Shown: positions 32,970 to 43,935, counted from the stretch's first letter. The stretch: 64,000 nt of DNA from Leptodesmis sichuanensis A121 (GCF_021379005.1 NZ_CP075171.1:1674001-1738000), one strand, 5' to 3'. Made by a program: numbers and translations. The notes: a model not told the origin generated them from the letters alone.

Positions 32970-35900
32970 ATGAATAGTGGCAAAGTTAGAATTTACGAGT
33001 TATCGCGAGAATTGAATTTGGATAATAAAGACCTTTTGGCCATCTGTGAACAACTAAATATTTCAGTGAAAAGCCACAGCAGCACGATTACAGATTCTGA
33101 AGCTGAGCGGATTCGGGCCGCTGCTGAGAAATATACCGCCAGTCCTTCTACCAAGCCAGTTCCCCCTCGTCAAGGAAGCCACCAGGCCCATGGTGACTCT
33201 AAAGGAAGGGTGACGGCTCCTGTTCAGAAAAAGCAACAGATTGTGGCGATTAAATCCGTGCCCCGTCAACCTGCGGAGCCACCAACACCACCCAACAGTT
33301 ACACCGATTCTCAAGCCAGTGTTAAACCTGCCGTTCAGCTACCTCAACCCAAGCCCACGGCTCCAGTTCGCCCTCCTGCGCGACCCGTGGTAGAGGCAGA
33401 AAAAGTTGAACCCACTGAACCTGCGGTGGCAGCACCGCCAGAGGTTCCAGTTGTAGCTCCGGCTGCTCCCGTTTCTCAAGAATCTCCGGTCAGGAGTGAA
33501 CCATTAGAAACAGAACCTGCGATCGCAGCTCCGGCTCCGGTGGAAGTAGAGAATCCACCAGAGTTAAATACTCCCCCTCAACGGGTAGCAGCAGTGGCCC
33601 CCAGCAAACCTAATCTCTCAAATCGCCCAATCTTGAAGCGATCCAGAGGTGAGCAGGCAGGGCAAGAAACTATCACTACAGGATCTTCGGGAGGCGACGG
33701 CAGATCGGGTTCCAGAAGCAGTGCTCCGACATCGCCTAAACCTCCGGTCAAGCCTGCTGTTCCTCCGGCAAAACCAGCATCTGGTACAAAGCAACCTGGT
33801 AGTAAACCAGGCGATAAACCTGTTCCTGCGCGTCCCCAACAAACTATTGTAGAACTGCGCCGTCCTAAACCTGTTCGTCCCGACACAGCAGAGGTTGCGG
33901 CAACAGACGTGAAGGGATCAGAGCTAGAGCCGTTGACTGTCGAATTAAGGACGCGTCCTAGACAAAAGCCAACTCCGGTTTCGGGTGGGGAAGCTGTTAA
34001 GGAAGACCAATTATTGCAGCCCAGACCCACCCTGCCCCGCACCACCAAAAAGGGTAAGGATTGGGATGAGGAGGAAGAAGCCCGCGAGTTCGCCAGCAAA
34101 GCCGCCAAGGTCGGTACAAAGGGTAAACGCCGTACTCAACCCGATCTGGAGGATGAGGATGTCGATCTGGATGTGCTGCTAGGTGAGGAAGAAGACGAGG
34201 ATACCGATGCTCCGGTTCAAGTGAGCCTGTCTCTGGTTCGTCCTGCGAAACCCAAAGCAACTCGCCAAGGGCCAACGAAGACTCCTACGGCAACTCCTGC
34301 CCCTCAACGGACAAAACGTTCTACCAGCCGCGATCGCCGCGATCGCCGGGAACAGGAAGTTAAGCTTGAGAAGCCTGAAAAGATTACCCTCACAGGCAGT
34401 TTGACCGTCCAAGAACTGGCGGCTATGATGGCGATTCCTGACACGGAGATCATCAGAACTCTGTTTATGAAGGGGATCATGGCTACCGTCACCCAAACCC
34501 TGGATATTGAGACCGCAACCATGGTGGCTCAAGAGCTAGGGGTGGAAGTGGAAACGGGCGAGAAAGAATCTCAGGCCCGTAAGCTGACTGAAATGCTGGA
34601 TGTGGCTGACCTGGAAAACCTGCAGCGCCGTCCGCCTGTAGTCACCATCATGGGTCACGTTGACCACGGTAAAACCTCCTTACTCGACTCCATCCGTAAG
34701 ACCAAAGTGGCTCAAGGTGAAGCGGGAGGGATTACTCAGCACATTGGGGCTTACCACGTTGATGTGGAGCACAATGGCGAAATGCAACAGGTTGTTTTCC
34801 TGGATACTCCCGGTCACGAAGCTTTTACAGCAATGCGGGCACGCGGGGCACGAGTTACAGACATTGCCATTCTGGTGGTGGCAGCCGATGACGGGGTACA
34901 ACCTCAAACCATAGAAGCGATCAGTCATGCGAAGGCGGCAGGAGTGCCGATCGTAGTTGCCATTAACAAGATTGACAAGGAAGGTGCTCAACCCGATCGC
35001 GTCAAGCAAGAACTCACTGAGTTTGGCCTTGTGCCTGAAGAGTGGGGCGGCGACACGATTATGGTTCCCGTCAGCGCGATGACTGGCGAAAACCTGGATA
35101 CCTTGCTGGAAATGATCCTGCTGGTATCCGAAGTGGAGGAACTGTCGGCCAATCCCGATCGCCCAGCCCGAGGCACAGTGATTGAAGCCCATCTGGACAA
35201 GGCGAAAGGCCCGGTGGCGACCCTGTTGGTGCAAAACGGCACCTTACATGTGGGCGATGTGCTGGTGGCTGGATCGGTCTTTGGTAAAGTGCGGGCAATG
35301 GTGGACGATCAGAGCCAGCGCGTGAAGGAAGCCGGTCCCTCCTTTGCTGTCGAGGTTCTGGGTCTGGCCGATGTGCCTGCTGCTGGGGATGAGTTTGCCG
35401 TCTTTGAAGACGAGAAAGAAGCCCGCTCCGTATCCTCGACCCGGACGGATGAGCAACGGCAATCCCGTCTGCTGGCCGCAATGTCTTCCCGCCGAGTCAG
35501 CCTGAATACCCTCTCTGCCCGTGCTCAGGAAGGGGAATTAAAGGAACTGAATCTGGTGCTGAAAGCAGACGTACAAGGGTCTGTGGAGGCGATTCTGGGT
35601 GCTTTCAAACAGTTACCCCAAAACGAAGTCCAGGTCCGCGTGCTGTATGCGGCTCCGGGCGAAATTACTGAAACCGACGTGGATTTGGCTGCGGCCAGTT
35701 CTGCGGTCATCATTGGCTTCAACACTACCCTGGCCCCTGGTGCTCGTCAGGCAGCCGATCGCCTGGGCGTGGATGTGCGCGACTACAACATCATCTACAA
35801 ACTGCTGGATGATATTCAGGCGGCCATGGAAGGTCTGCTAGAACCGGAACTGGTCGAAGAACCCTTAGGTCAGGTAGAGGTGCGGGCCGTCTTCCCAGTC

Positions 35901-36155
35901 GGTCGGGGTCAGGTGGCTGGATGCTACATCCTTTCCGGCAAGGTAATTCGGAACTGCAAGATCCGGGTACGTCGCGGTGGCGAGGTGGTCTACGAAGGCA
36001 ACCTGGATTCCTTGAAGCGGATGAAGGAAGATGCGCGGGAAGTGAATGCTGGATACGAGTGTGGTATCGGTATAGATGATTTCAACAGTTGGGAAATTGG
36101 CGATATCATCGAAGCCTACCGGATGATCTCGAAGCGGCGCACACTTTCAAAATAG
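32970..36155 (+). CDS. infB: Translation initiation factor IF-2
   Basis: 1061 residues, long even for IF-2. Residues ~1-50 form the IF2 N-terminal domain ([18 protein letters not shown]). Residues ~55-480 are a low-complexity Pro/Ala/Lys/Glu-rich linker, typical of cyanobacterial IF-2. The G domain follows: [12 protein letters not shown] (P-loop), DTPGHEAF (G3) and NKIDK (G4). Domains II-IV complete the protein to ~residue 1060. It delivers initiator tRNA to the 30S subunit. An inverted repeat (36172-36229) terminates the operon. Confidence 0.97.
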   Translation: MNSGKVRIYELSRELNLDNKDLLAICEQLNISVKSHSSTITDSEAERIRAAAEKYTASPSTKPVPPRQGSHQAHGDSKGRVTAPVQKKQQIVAIKSVPRQPAEPPTPPNSYTDSQASVKPAVQLPQPKPTAPVRPPARPVVEAEKVEPTEPAVAAPPEVPVVAPAAPVSQESPVRSEPLETEPAIAAPAPVEVENPPELNTPPQRVAAVAPSKPNLSNRPILKRSRGEQAGQETITTGSSGGDGRSGSRSSAPTSPKPPVKPAVPPAKPASGTKQPGSKPGDKPVPARPQQTIVELRRPKPVRPDTAEVAATDVKGSELEPLTVELRTRPRQKPTPVSGGEAVKEDQLLQPRPTLPRTTKKGKDWDEEEEAREFASKAAKVGTKGKRRTQPDLEDEDVDLDVLLGEEEDEDTDAPVQVSLSLVRPAKPKATRQGPTKTPTATPAPQRTKRSTSRDRRDRREQEVKLEKPEKITLTGSLTVQELAAMMAIPDTEIIRTLFMKGIMATVTQTLDIETATMVAQELGVEVETGEKESQARKLTEMLDVADLENLQRRPPVVTIMGHVDHGKTSLLDSIRKTKVAQGEAGGITQHIGAYHVDVEHNGEMQQVVFLDTPGHEAFTAMRARGARVTDIAILVVAADDGVQPQTIEAISHAKAAGVPIVVAINKIDKEGAQPDRVKQELTEFGLVPEEWGGDTIMVPVSAMTGENLDTLLEMILLVSEVEELSANPDRPARGTVIEAHLDKAKGPVATLLVQNGTLHVGDVLVAGSVFGKVRAMVDDQSQRVKEAGPSFAVEVLGLADVPAAGDEFAVFEDEKEARSVSSTRTDEQRQSRLLAAMSSRRVSLNTLSARAQEGELKELNLVLKADVQGSVEAILGAFKQLPQNEVQVRVLYAAPGEITETDVDLAAASSAVIIGFNTTLAPGARQAADRLGVDVRDYNIIYKLLDDIQAAMEGLLEPELVEEPLGQVEVRAVFPVGRGQVAGCYILSGKVIRNCKIRVRRGGEVVYEGNLDSLKRMKEDAREVNAGYECGIGIDDFNSWEIGDIIEAYRMISKRRTLSK

Positions 36156-36171
36156 ACCGTTGAACGTTAAT

Positions 36172-36229
36172 AGACCCATTTCGGTTGAGGGTGAGTCGGC
36201 ACGATTGCTCTCATCTGAAATGGGTCTTT
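36172..36229 (+). terminator. Terminator after infB
   Basis: AGACCCATTTC (36172-36182) pairs perfectly with GAAATGGGTCT (36217-36227), enclosing a region with a smaller GAG...CTC pairing, and is followed by TT. The T run is short, so strength is moderate. Confidence 0.6.
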
Positions 36230-36238
36230 GTTTGCAAA

Positions 36239-36314
36239 CTAAACCAAGTCCAGCTAGAGAACGGTCGTTTTCCGATCAGAGAAACTACGGTTCTGGGCTT
36301 GGACAAGGTTTAAC
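36239..36314. repeat. Dispersed structured repeat, copy B
   Basis: Differs from copy A (6775-6850) at only about eight positions. The outer stem is kept with a G-T pair (CTGGGCTT in place of CTGGACTT) and the inner hairpin with a G-T pair (GGTCG / CGATC). It contains the stop codon (36285-36287) and last nine codons of the minus-strand histidine kinase. Confidence 0.85.
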
Positions 36315-38462
36315 TCTTACCCATTCAGGGTTGAGTTTGGTCGGGATAGTAATGACAAATTCTGTACCTTTACCCAGGGTTGAATAACATTCCAACCTTC
36401 CCTGGTGTTTCTCAACAATAATTTGGTGGCTAATGGACATCCCCAATCCTGTTCCTTGACCAATAGGTTTAGTGGTGAAGAACGGCTCAAAAAGATGTTT
36501 TCTGACCTCCTCTGGCATTCCTAACCCGTTGTCGCTTATGCGAATGGTAATCCAACCGTCTGCAGCCTGAGTGCAAATCGTAATGGTTGCAGACAGGCAA
36601 TCAGCAATTTGAGAGGCTAATGGCTCACTGGTTTGTCCTTTTGGTATTGGTTGTCGATTTCTGGCTTCTTCGATCGCATCAATGGCATTCGTCAAAATAT
36701 TCATAAACACCTGATTAAGCTGCCCTGCGTAGCATTCCACTCGAGGGAGTTGCCCGTAATCCTTGACAACCACAATGCCTGGATTACTACCTCTGGCTTT
36801 CAGACGACTTTGCAGAATTAACAGGGTGCTATCAATGCCTTCATGAATATCAACCGATTTAATTTCTGCTTCATCCAACCGTGAGAAGATCCGCAACGAT
36901 TTAATAATGTCTCGAATCCGCTCTGCGCCAACCCTCATGGAAGCCAGTGTCTTGGGTAAATCGGCAAGTACAAATTCCAGATCAATTTGTTCCAGAACCG
37001 CGTTCAGCGCAGGAGTAGAATGAGGATACTGTTGTTGGTAGACTTCCAGTAATTGCAGCAATTGCTGAACATACTCTGTAGCGTAGGTCAGATTGCCGTA
37101 GATAAAGTTCACTGGATTGTTAATTTCATGTGCTACACCCGCTACCAGTTGCCCTAAACTCGACATCTTCTCACTTTGCACCAACTGCATTTGGGCTTGC
37201 TGCAGTTCGCTTAATGTTTGTTCCAGGTGTTGTGTCTGATTCCTGAGCTGCTCCTCAGATTGCCGTAAAGCGGCTTCTATCTGTTCCCGCTCTAGAATTT
37301 CATCCTGTAACTGTTCCACTACAGAGGATAATTCTTGATTGGTTTGAGTGACTTGTTGAAAAGCATCGCTCACTTCCCACTGGGCTTTTTCCAGAGTCTC
37401 CAACATCTCATTGATACTCTGCGTCAGATCTGCTATTTCATCCTGACCTGATACGGATAATCGCAGCGATAAGTCACGCTTCGCCTGAATCTGGTTAACA
37501 CCTTGACTCAGGTGGGTTAACCGGGCCAGAACAAACCGCTCTAGCAAGAGGACGCTGACTCCACCAAATAGGAGTCCGAGCAGGACGATCGCACCCATCA
37601 GATACTGCTGACTGCGGTGCCCCTGCTGATAAATTTCTCTGGGTAATTCAGATCGCAGAATCAGAGCAGGTTGATGATGAACATCCGTGAGCAGCAGGTA
37701 GCCCACCAGCGTGGTTTTGTTGAGTGGGTAAACCAGAATGGGATTTTGGGGAGACAGCGCCTGACGAGCCTGCTGGTAGTCTGCAGGTAGCGATTTCTGA
37801 TTAAGTGGCTGAATCACAATTGGAAAGTGAGTCAGCTTGGACAGGCTTTTAGCGGTATCCACACTGATATAGCGGCCAAAGACGACCACTCCTCGCGGTG
37901 GCCCTTGCCGTGCAGAAGTCAGAATAGGTTGGCAGGTAATCAATATAGGACCTTCCTTTAGCAGGAGAATACCCGTCAAAGGCCCTTTGGTCATGGGGTC
38001 GTTTAAGAGCAATTGGCTGGTTTTCAAATTGGTCAGTATGCCTGCGGGTAAGGGCTTTATTTGCCTGGTTTTGAGATCAAATCCGGTGCCATAAACAACT
38101 CGTCCAGCAGAGTTGATAAATAGAGCCAGATTCACCTTTAAGTTCGTAAACTGCTCTGCAACTAAATTGGATTTAATGTAGGCCTCATTTTTGTCCTGAA
38201 TAAACCTGTAGGTGTCGTCCCAAGCTGACCAATCGCTATAGCGAGATGTAAAGGCTTCCTGTTCTTTGACAAGGATGTTGAGCACACCTTGCAGCGATTG
38301 ACGGGCGCTTTGCTCTTCTGCTTTCTGTAAGCTGCCCAGTAGAATTGTTGAAGAAGCCAGGTACACCACACTGGTTAAACCAGTCAGGATAAAACAGAAG
38401 GTCAGAATTGTCTTCTCTCGTAGAGTTAACTTTTTCAGCGGCAGGGCTTTCGTAAATTTCAT
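36285..38462 (-). CDS. CHASE4-domain sensor histidine kinase
   Basis: 725 residues. N-terminal membrane helix (TILTFCFILTGLTSVVYLAS), then an extracytoplasmic CHASE4 sensor (SRYSDWSAWDDTYRF is its core motif), a second helix (YLMGAIVLLGLLFGGVSVLLL), HAMP, a coiled coil, HisKA with phospho-acceptor His in VAGVAHEINNPVNF, and HATPase with SDNGLGMPEE and GQGTGLGMSIS. Signal unknown; no response regulator is adjacent. The kinase domain ends at TEFVITIPT; the ~16 residues after it (ending VKPCPSPEP) are partly coded by repeat copy B, so the original stop seems to have been replaced. Confidence 0.92.
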   Translation of the reverse strand: MKFTKALPLKKLTLREKTILTFCFILTGLTSVVYLASSTILLGSLQKAEEQSARQSLQGVLNILVKEQEAFTSRYSDWSAWDDTYRFIQDKNEAYIKSNLVAEQFTNLKVNLALFINSAGRVVYGTGFDLKTRQIKPLPAGILTNLKTSQLLLNDPMTKGPLTGILLLKEGPILITCQPILTSARQGPPRGVVVFGRYISVDTAKSLSKLTHFPIVIQPLNQKSLPADYQQARQALSPQNPILVYPLNKTTLVGYLLLTDVHHQPALILRSELPREIYQQGHRSQQYLMGAIVLLGLLFGGVSVLLLERFVLARLTHLSQGVNQIQAKRDLSLRLSVSGQDEIADLTQSINEMLETLEKAQWEVSDAFQQVTQTNQELSSVVEQLQDEILEREQIEAALRQSEEQLRNQTQHLEQTLSELQQAQMQLVQSEKMSSLGQLVAGVAHEINNPVNFIYGNLTYATEYVQQLLQLLEVYQQQYPHSTPALNAVLEQIDLEFVLADLPKTLASMRVGAERIRDIIKSLRIFSRLDEAEIKSVDIHEGIDSTLLILQSRLKARGSNPGIVVVKDYGQLPRVECYAGQLNQVFMNILTNAIDAIEEARNRQPIPKGQTSEPLASQIADCLSATITICTQAADGWITIRISDNGLGMPEEVRKHLFEPFFTTKPIGQGTGLGMSISHQIIVEKHQGRLECYSTLGKGTEFVITIPTKLNPEWVRVKPCPSPEP

Positions 38463-38675
38463 TAATGACCTGTGATAGTTGAAGCAGCAGTCAATGTAAA
38501 AAGCTCACCCTGGGAACGGGCACCCCTCAGTGCGGGCACCCTTGATCAGATGCCCACCATGCTGATGGAAGAACATGATTAGTCTTCCCAGAGAGATGAA
38601 AGGGCTAACCACTGGACTCTCAGCCCTCCTTACGCTGTGAAAAAGGGGTCGCTACAATAGGGCTTATTCTTTACT

Positions 38676-41618
38676 GTGGCGATCGCTTTGGCTGATACTT
38701 CTTCTACACCCAAACCCGTCTTTATTCTGGTGGATGGTCACTCTCTGGCTTTCCGCTCCTATTTTGCGTTTGCCAAAGGGCGAGACGGCGGCCTGAGAAC
38801 CAAAACGGGCATTCCTACCAGCGTTTCCTATGGCTTCCTGAAAGCCTTACTGGAGGTGATGGAGTCAGAAAAGCCGCAGTATGTGGCGATCGCCTTTGAT
38901 GTTGGGGAGAAAACCTTTCGGCATGACCACGACGCCAGTTACAAGGAAGGCAGGCCAGAAGCTCCTGAAGACTTTTTACCCGACCTGATGAATTTACAGG
39001 AACTGCTGGCCGCGCTCAATTTGCCCGTCTTCACCGTTCCCGGATATGAAGCGGATGACATTATTGGAACCTTGGCCAAGCGAGCCAGGGAATCGGGCTT
39101 CCGGGTGAAGGTGTTAAGTGGCGATCGGGATCTGTTTCAACTGGTGGATCCAGAGGGTAGCACAACCGTTCTGTATCTGAGTACCACCTACGGCAAAGGC
39201 GCATCCCCGCCCAAGGAATTCGGTGCTCAGCAGGTTAAGGAAAAGCTGGGAATCGCGCCCTCTCAGGTAGTGGACTTTAAAGCCTTGTGTGGCGACTCCT
39301 CCGACAATATTCCCGGTGTGCGGGGGATTGGGGAAAAAACAGCGGTGCAATTGCTGACGGAATATGGATCGTTAGACCAGATCTATGCCTCGCTGGACTC
39401 GATGAAAGGCGCATTGAAGAAAAAGTTGGAAGAGGGCCGTGACGATGCCCTGCGATCGCAGTACCTGGCGCAAATTCATCTAGATGTGCCGCTGGATGTG
39501 CCGCTGGAATCCTGTAAGCTGCAGGGCTTTGATGATGCCGCCGCCCTGCCATTGCTGGAAAAGCTGGAGTTTCGCTCCTTTCTCAACAAGATTCAAAACT
39601 TGCATCGGCGGTTCAGTGGTCTGGAAGCAGAACCCGAGGATGCCGAGCAGACTCAAGCAACCGCGACGGCGATCGTGCAAACGCAAGCCAACCAGCGAGG
39701 CGATGATGATGTCTGGTTTTTCAGTGCCGAAGATACAGAAGCCGCCAGTCCAGCCCAGGCGATCGTCCTTCATCCTCGCATCATCGACACGCCGGAGAAA
39801 TTACAGGAGTTGGTCGCTCTGCTGAAACAGCGGCATCAACCGGATACCCTGACCAGTTGGGATACGGAAACAACTGCTCTGGAACCCAGAGATGCCGAAT
39901 TAGTGGGAATTGGATGCTGTTGGGGCGATGGTCTGTCTGATATGGCCTATATTCCACTGGGACATTACAGTGGTCAAAACCTGGATAAAGCCCTGGCACT
40001 GGAGGCTCTGCGTCCGATTCTGGAAAATTCCGCCTATCCGAAAGCGCTGCAGAACGCCAAGTTCGATCGCCTTGCCCTGCGACAACACGGCATCCACTTG
40101 GCGGGCGTTGTATTTGACACGATGCTGGCCAGCTATGTGCTGAATCCAGAGGAGAGCCATAATCTGTCTGACTTAACCCGTCACTACCTGGGAATCTTCA
40201 CTCAGAGCTACACTCAATTAGTCCCCAAAGGCAAAACTATTGCGGATGTGTCCATTCCAGCCGTAGCAGATTATTGCGGCATGGATGCCTATACGGTGTT
40301 TCGCCTGGTGCCCTTACTGCGTGCCCAATTGGCAGAAGTTCCCGCCCTCGCTCGCTTGTTGCTGGAAATTGAGCAACCCCTGGAACCCGTACTGGCCGAG
40401 ATGGAATGGCAGGGGGTGCGGATCGACCAGGACTACTTGCGGGAATTTTCCAAACAACTGGAACGGGATCTGGCCGAAATTGAGAAGCGAGCCTACGAAG
40501 CAGCGGGACAAACCTTCAGCCTGGGATCGCCCAAACAGTTGAGCGACTTACTGTTTAATACCCTGGGATTGGACAGACGCAAATCTCGCAAGATTAAAAC
40601 AGGTTACTCCACTGATGCTGCAACGCTGGAGAAGCTGCAAGATGATCATCCGGTGGTGGCAGCGATCGTCGAATATCGCACCCTGACGAAACTAAAATCC
40701 ACCTACGTCGATGCCCTGCCCGCTCTGGTAAGACCGGACACAGGACGGGTTCACACGGATTTCAACCAGGCCGTTACGGCGACGGGACGGCTATCGTCCT
40801 CCGATCCCAATCTACAAAATATCCCCATTCGCACGGCTTTCAGTCGCCAGATTCGTAAAGCCTTCATTCCCGAACCGGGTTGGCGGATGGTATCGGCAGA
40901 CTACTCCCAGATTGAACTGCGGATTCTCGCCCACCTGAGCCAGGAACCCGTACTGCTGGAAACGTATCAGAAGCGAGAAGATGTGCATACCCTGACCGCC
41001 CAATTACTGTTTGAAAAAGAAGAGATTACGCCGGAAGAACGCCGCTTAGGAAAGGTGATTAACTTTGGGGTGATCTATGGCATGGGTGCTCAGCGGTTTG
41101 CCAGAGAAGCCGGAGTCGATCGCAAACTGGCCCAAACCTTTATTGATCGCTTTAACGAACGTTACTCGAATGTATTTAAGTATCTGCAACGAATGCAACA
41201 GGAAGCGATCGCCAAAGGCTATGTAGAAACTATTCTCGGTCGCCGTCGCTACTTTAACTTCAGTAGTGATAATTTGCGGAAATTGCGTGGATTGGCTCCT
41301 GAAGAAATTCAATTAGATAAAATCAAACTTCGGGATCAGTACGACGCACAACTTTTACGCGCTGCCGCAAATGCTCCAATTCAAGGTTCCAGTGCTGACA
41401 TCATTAAAATTGCTATGGTGAGGCTACATGAGTTACTTAAAGATCATCAAGCCCATTTGCTGTTGCAAGTCCATGATGAACTTATTTTTGAAATGATTCC
41501 CGCAGAATGGGAGACTTTACAAACCAAGATTCAATCGATTATGGAATCGGCTGTACAGCTTTCAGTCCCTCTAGCGGTTGAAATTCGTGCAGGCGATAAC
41601 TGGATGGAGGCAAAATAG
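38676..41618 (+). CDS. polA: DNA polymerase I
   Basis: 980 residues with all three parts: 5' nuclease (VDGHSLAFRSYFAF ... EADDIIGTLAK, ~residues 15-310), 3'-5' exonuclease (SWDTETTALE with the metal-binding Asp-x-Glu; NAKFDRLAL; YCGMDAYTVF) and polymerase (ADYSQIELRILAH = motif A; RRLGKVINFGVIYGMG = motif B; QVHDELIFE = motif C). The proofreading residues look intact, unlike some bacterial Pol I. I use the GTG at 38676. Fills gaps in repair and removes Okazaki primers. The 3' end is AT-richer, with fewer HIP1 sites, than the rest of the gene. Confidence 0.96.
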   Translation: MAIALADTSSTPKPVFILVDGHSLAFRSYFAFAKGRDGGLRTKTGIPTSVSYGFLKALLEVMESEKPQYVAIAFDVGEKTFRHDHDASYKEGRPEAPEDFLPDLMNLQELLAALNLPVFTVPGYEADDIIGTLAKRARESGFRVKVLSGDRDLFQLVDPEGSTTVLYLSTTYGKGASPPKEFGAQQVKEKLGIAPSQVVDFKALCGDSSDNIPGVRGIGEKTAVQLLTEYGSLDQIYASLDSMKGALKKKLEEGRDDALRSQYLAQIHLDVPLDVPLESCKLQGFDDAAALPLLEKLEFRSFLNKIQNLHRRFSGLEAEPEDAEQTQATATAIVQTQANQRGDDDVWFFSAEDTEAASPAQAIVLHPRIIDTPEKLQELVALLKQRHQPDTLTSWDTETTALEPRDAELVGIGCCWGDGLSDMAYIPLGHYSGQNLDKALALEALRPILENSAYPKALQNAKFDRLALRQHGIHLAGVVFDTMLASYVLNPEESHNLSDLTRHYLGIFTQSYTQLVPKGKTIADVSIPAVADYCGMDAYTVFRLVPLLRAQLAEVPALARLLLEIEQPLEPVLAEMEWQGVRIDQDYLREFSKQLERDLAEIEKRAYEAAGQTFSLGSPKQLSDLLFNTLGLDRRKSRKIKTGYSTDAATLEKLQDDHPVVAAIVEYRTLTKLKSTYVDALPALVRPDTGRVHTDFNQAVTATGRLSSSDPNLQNIPIRTAFSRQIRKAFIPEPGWRMVSADYSQIELRILAHLSQEPVLLETYQKREDVHTLTAQLLFEKEEITPEERRLGKVINFGVIYGMGAQRFAREAGVDRKLAQTFIDRFNERYSNVFKYLQRMQQEAIAKGYVETILGRRRYFNFSSDNLRKLRGLAPEEIQLDKIKLRDQYDAQLLRAAANAPIQGSSADIIKIAMVRLHELLKDHQAHLLLQVHDELIFEMIPAEWETLQTKIQSIMESAVQLSVPLAVEIRAGDNWMEAK

Positions 41619-41626
41619 GCACGACC

Positions 41627-41695
41627 TGAAACTCGGAGTTTTTGCTTAGCTAATTCAATAAACTTAACTTCACCCTACAAAACTACGAGTTTTCA
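41627..41695. repeat. Inverted repeat after polA (likely terminator)
   Basis: CTGAAACTCGGAGTTTTTG (41627-41645 region) and CAAAACTACGAGTTTTCAG (41678-41695 region) are imperfect complements around a ~33-base loop, the same style of element as 23850-23915. Confidence 0.6.
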
Positions 41696-41819
41696 GCCAG
41701 GGGATAGCTCTAAATGCATATTTCCTATGGGAGATGTGAATTAATCACCGTTCTCCTAATTTGAAACTGTGACTAAACATAAGGCTTTTACGATACATCT
41801 CAGATCAGGAGGGACAAGC

Positions 41820-42476
41820 ATGGCCTACTTAGATGATCCAAGAGGAACAGTAATGGAGCGGGCAGCCGTTGTTCCAGCGGCGGTGGATTACCACGATCGC
41901 GTCCGGTGGGGACCCATCCTGGCAGGGTTGGCGATCGCTATCAGTTCCCAACTTGTTTTGAGCGCATTGGCCGCCGCGATCGGATTAACCTCTCTCTCTG
42001 GTTCCGGTGCTCCTCGTTCCAATGCTGGCAGTGTAGGTACGGCAGTTGGGATTAGTGCCATTATTAGCTTATTCATTTCTCTATTTTTGGGTGGTTGGGT
42101 GACCTCTCGTGCCTGCGGTCCCATCAATCGCAGCACTGCTTTGTTAAATGGTGCCATTCTGTGGGCAACCACTCTGGCAATCAGTGGTTGGCTACTGTCA
42201 AGTGGTGTATCAGGTGCTTTTGGTGTGGTCGCCTCAAATGCAGGTGAAGTATTGAATCAGGCTCAGCAAAGCGGAATCACACCTGGGGAAGTTACTGCCA
42301 ATGCGCCCAATATCACAGCTCAACAGGCTCGTGATCTGGCTGGTAATGCGGCTAAGATTGGTTGGTCTTTTGCCCTCGGATCCTTGCTGGGATTGGTTGC
42401 TGCATTGATTGGCGCAACGGTTGGTAATCGTCCTTCTCGGACTACTGTTGTGAGAAGCGTAGATACTCAACCTTAA
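41820..42476 (+). CDS. Small integral membrane protein of unknown function
   Basis: Start chosen at ATG 41820 because AGGAGGG (41807-41813) sits six bases before it; the frame is open from a GTG at 41769. About 218 residues with four hydrophobic segments: GPILAGLAIAISSQLVLSALAAAIGL, AVGISAIISLFISLFLGGWV, ALLNGAILWATTLAISGWLL and FALGSLLGLVAALIGATVG. Glycine-rich helices and DRVRWGPILAGL resemble the small cyanobacterial/firmicute membrane proteins often annotated only as hypothetical. An extracytoplasmic loop of ~50 residues lies before the last helix. No function can be assigned. Confidence 0.75.
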   Translation: MAYLDDPRGTVMERAAVVPAAVDYHDRVRWGPILAGLAIAISSQLVLSALAAAIGLTSLSGSGAPRSNAGSVGTAVGISAIISLFISLFLGGWVTSRACGPINRSTALLNGAILWATTLAISGWLLSSGVSGAFGVVASNAGEVLNQAQQSGITPGEVTANAPNITAQQARDLAGNAAKIGWSFALGSLLGLVAALIGATVGNRPSRTTVVRSVDTQP

Positions 42477-42551
42477 TGGTTTCAGGTGATTTTATAGTAA
42501 GTCTCAGTAAATTTTAAACCGCTGATAGTTTGATCACCCTTAGTATAAAAG

Positions 42552-42578
42552 CCTTTGTCAAATCGACAGAGGTTTTTT
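42552..42578 (+). terminator. Rho-independent terminator after the membrane protein gene
   Basis: CCTTTGTC (42552-42559) and GACAGAGG (42565-42572) form an 8-bp stem with one G-T pair and a five-base loop, followed by six T (42573-42578). Confidence 0.8.
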
Positions 42579-42711
42579 ATTATCGCTGAATCTGGAAATA
42601 ACTTTCACCAGTGAGCGATCGCCCTGAATTCTTGATCGTGTCTCGCGTCTTGTGGCATTCCCTGCCATACAATTGACCAATGACAAATGATGAATGACAT
42701 AAGATCTAGCA

Positions 42712-43713
42712 ATGCCCACTGCCTCATCCAATTCTACTGCCTCCACCTCAACCACCTCTGCTACTGCCTCCACCTCAACCACCTCTGCTGCTGCCATTTC
42801 CCAGATCTACCACCAACCCCTTCCTGACCTGCTGTTTGAAGCCCAGCGGATTCACCGGGAACACCACAATCCCTATGCAGTGCAACTGTGTACGCTCTGC
42901 AATATCAAGACGGGAGCCTGCCCAGAGGATTGTGCGTACTGCTCTCAAAGTGTGCATAACGACACGAATCTCAAGCCCGAACCATTGCTGGATCTGGATG
43001 AGGTGGTGGCCCAGGCCCAGGCGGCAAAAGCCAATGGATCGACTCGTTTCTGTATGGGGGCGGCATGGCGAGAAGTCAAGGATGGCCCACAGTTCGATCG
43101 CGTTTTAGACATGGTACGCCAGGTGGCCGCATTAGATATGGAAGTCTGCTGCACCCTGGGAATGCTGAATGCGGATCAGGCGCAACGGTTGAAAGCGGCA
43201 GGATTGACGGCGTATAACCACAATCTGGATACGTCCCCGAATTACTACGGGCAGATTATTACGACTCGAACCTATCGCGATCGCCTGGAAACCATCCGAA
43301 CGGTCAGTGCGGCGGGCATCTCGGTTTGCTGTGGCGGTATTCTGGGCATGGGTGAAGCATTGCAGGATCGGTTGGATCTGTTGGCGGCATTAGCGGAGTT
43401 AGATCCAGCACCGGAATCAATTCCGATTAACTGCCTGGTTCCGGTTCCGGGTACGCCATTACAAGATGTTCCTCCCCTTGATCCGATCGACCTGGTACGG
43501 ATGATTGCCACGACTCGTATCCTGTTTCCCCAGGCGATGGTGCGTCTGTCTGCTGGTCGCTTGACGATGAGTGATGAATTGCAAGCCCTGTGTTTTTTGG
43601 CAGGAGCCAACTCCATTTTTACTGGCCCGAAATTGCTGACAACCCCGAATCCCGATAGTAATCAGGATCAGCAGTTGTTAACCCGGTTAGGGATGGTGGC
43701 GAAGGCACTTTAA
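42712..43713 (+). CDS. bioB: Biotin synthase
   Basis: Radical-SAM enzyme inserting sulfur into dethiobiotin. 333 residues. The SAM [4Fe-4S] motif is C70-PED-C74-AY-C77; [22 protein letters not shown] and [11 protein letters not shown] follow, and SAGRLTM carries the Arg that helps bind the auxiliary cluster. The first ~28 residues are a Ser/Thr/Ala tail made by a 27-bp tandem duplication (42734-42787), outside the conserved fold; the true start could be inside or after it. No other biotin gene is adjacent. Confidence 0.95.
   Translation: MPTASSNSTASTSTTSATASTSTTSAAAISQIYHQPLPDLLFEAQRIHREHHNPYAVQLCTLCNIKTGACPEDCAYCSQSVHNDTNLKPEPLLDLDEVVAQAQAAKANGSTRFCMGAAWREVKDGPQFDRVLDMVRQVAALDMEVCCTLGMLNADQAQRLKAAGLTAYNHNLDTSPNYYGQIITTRTYRDRLETIRTVSAAGISVCCGGILGMGEALQDRLDLLAALAELDPAPESIPINCLVPVPGTPLQDVPPLDPIDLVRMIATTRILFPQAMVRLSAGRLTMSDELQALCFLAGANSIFTGPKLLTTPNPDSNQDQQLLTRLGMVAKAL
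42734..42787 (+). repeat. 27-bp tandem repeat in the 5' end of bioB
   Basis: The unit ACTGCCTCCACCTCAACCAC (first 20 of 27 bases) occurs twice in a row, coding TASTSTTSA twice. In-frame, so copy-number change would only lengthen or shorten the N-terminal tail. Confidence 0.8.
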
Positions 43714-43778
43714 GGGAAGGGAATCAGGTACAATTGGGTGCCGCAAGGACAATGGTTAAGCAGACGTGAGTTTGATTA

Positions 43779-43889
43779 ACCTCTCCCTCCCAACCTCCCT
43801 CTCCGACACGGAAAGGGAGCAGTAACGGAAGAATTGTTATTTCAATTTTCAGACCCCCTTGCCTCGCAAGAGAGGAGTTGGGGAGAGGT
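43779..43889. repeat. Degenerate C/G-rich hairpin repeat upstream of wecG
   Basis: ACCTCTCCC (43779-43787) pairs with GGGAGAGGT (43881-43889) and CCCAACCTCCCTCTC pairs imperfectly with GAGAGGAGTTGGGG. The middle has diverged. It looks like an old copy of the 24792-24861 hairpin type, with an insertion. Confidence 0.6.
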
Positions 43890-43935
43890 CTGCACCGTTA
43901 TTAGATTCACGTTAGATAGGGTTAAGGAGGAAAAA

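Noticed and set aside
38500-38570. GGGCACCC direct repeats upstream of polA
   Set aside because: Only two exact copies of eight bases; too short to claim an element.
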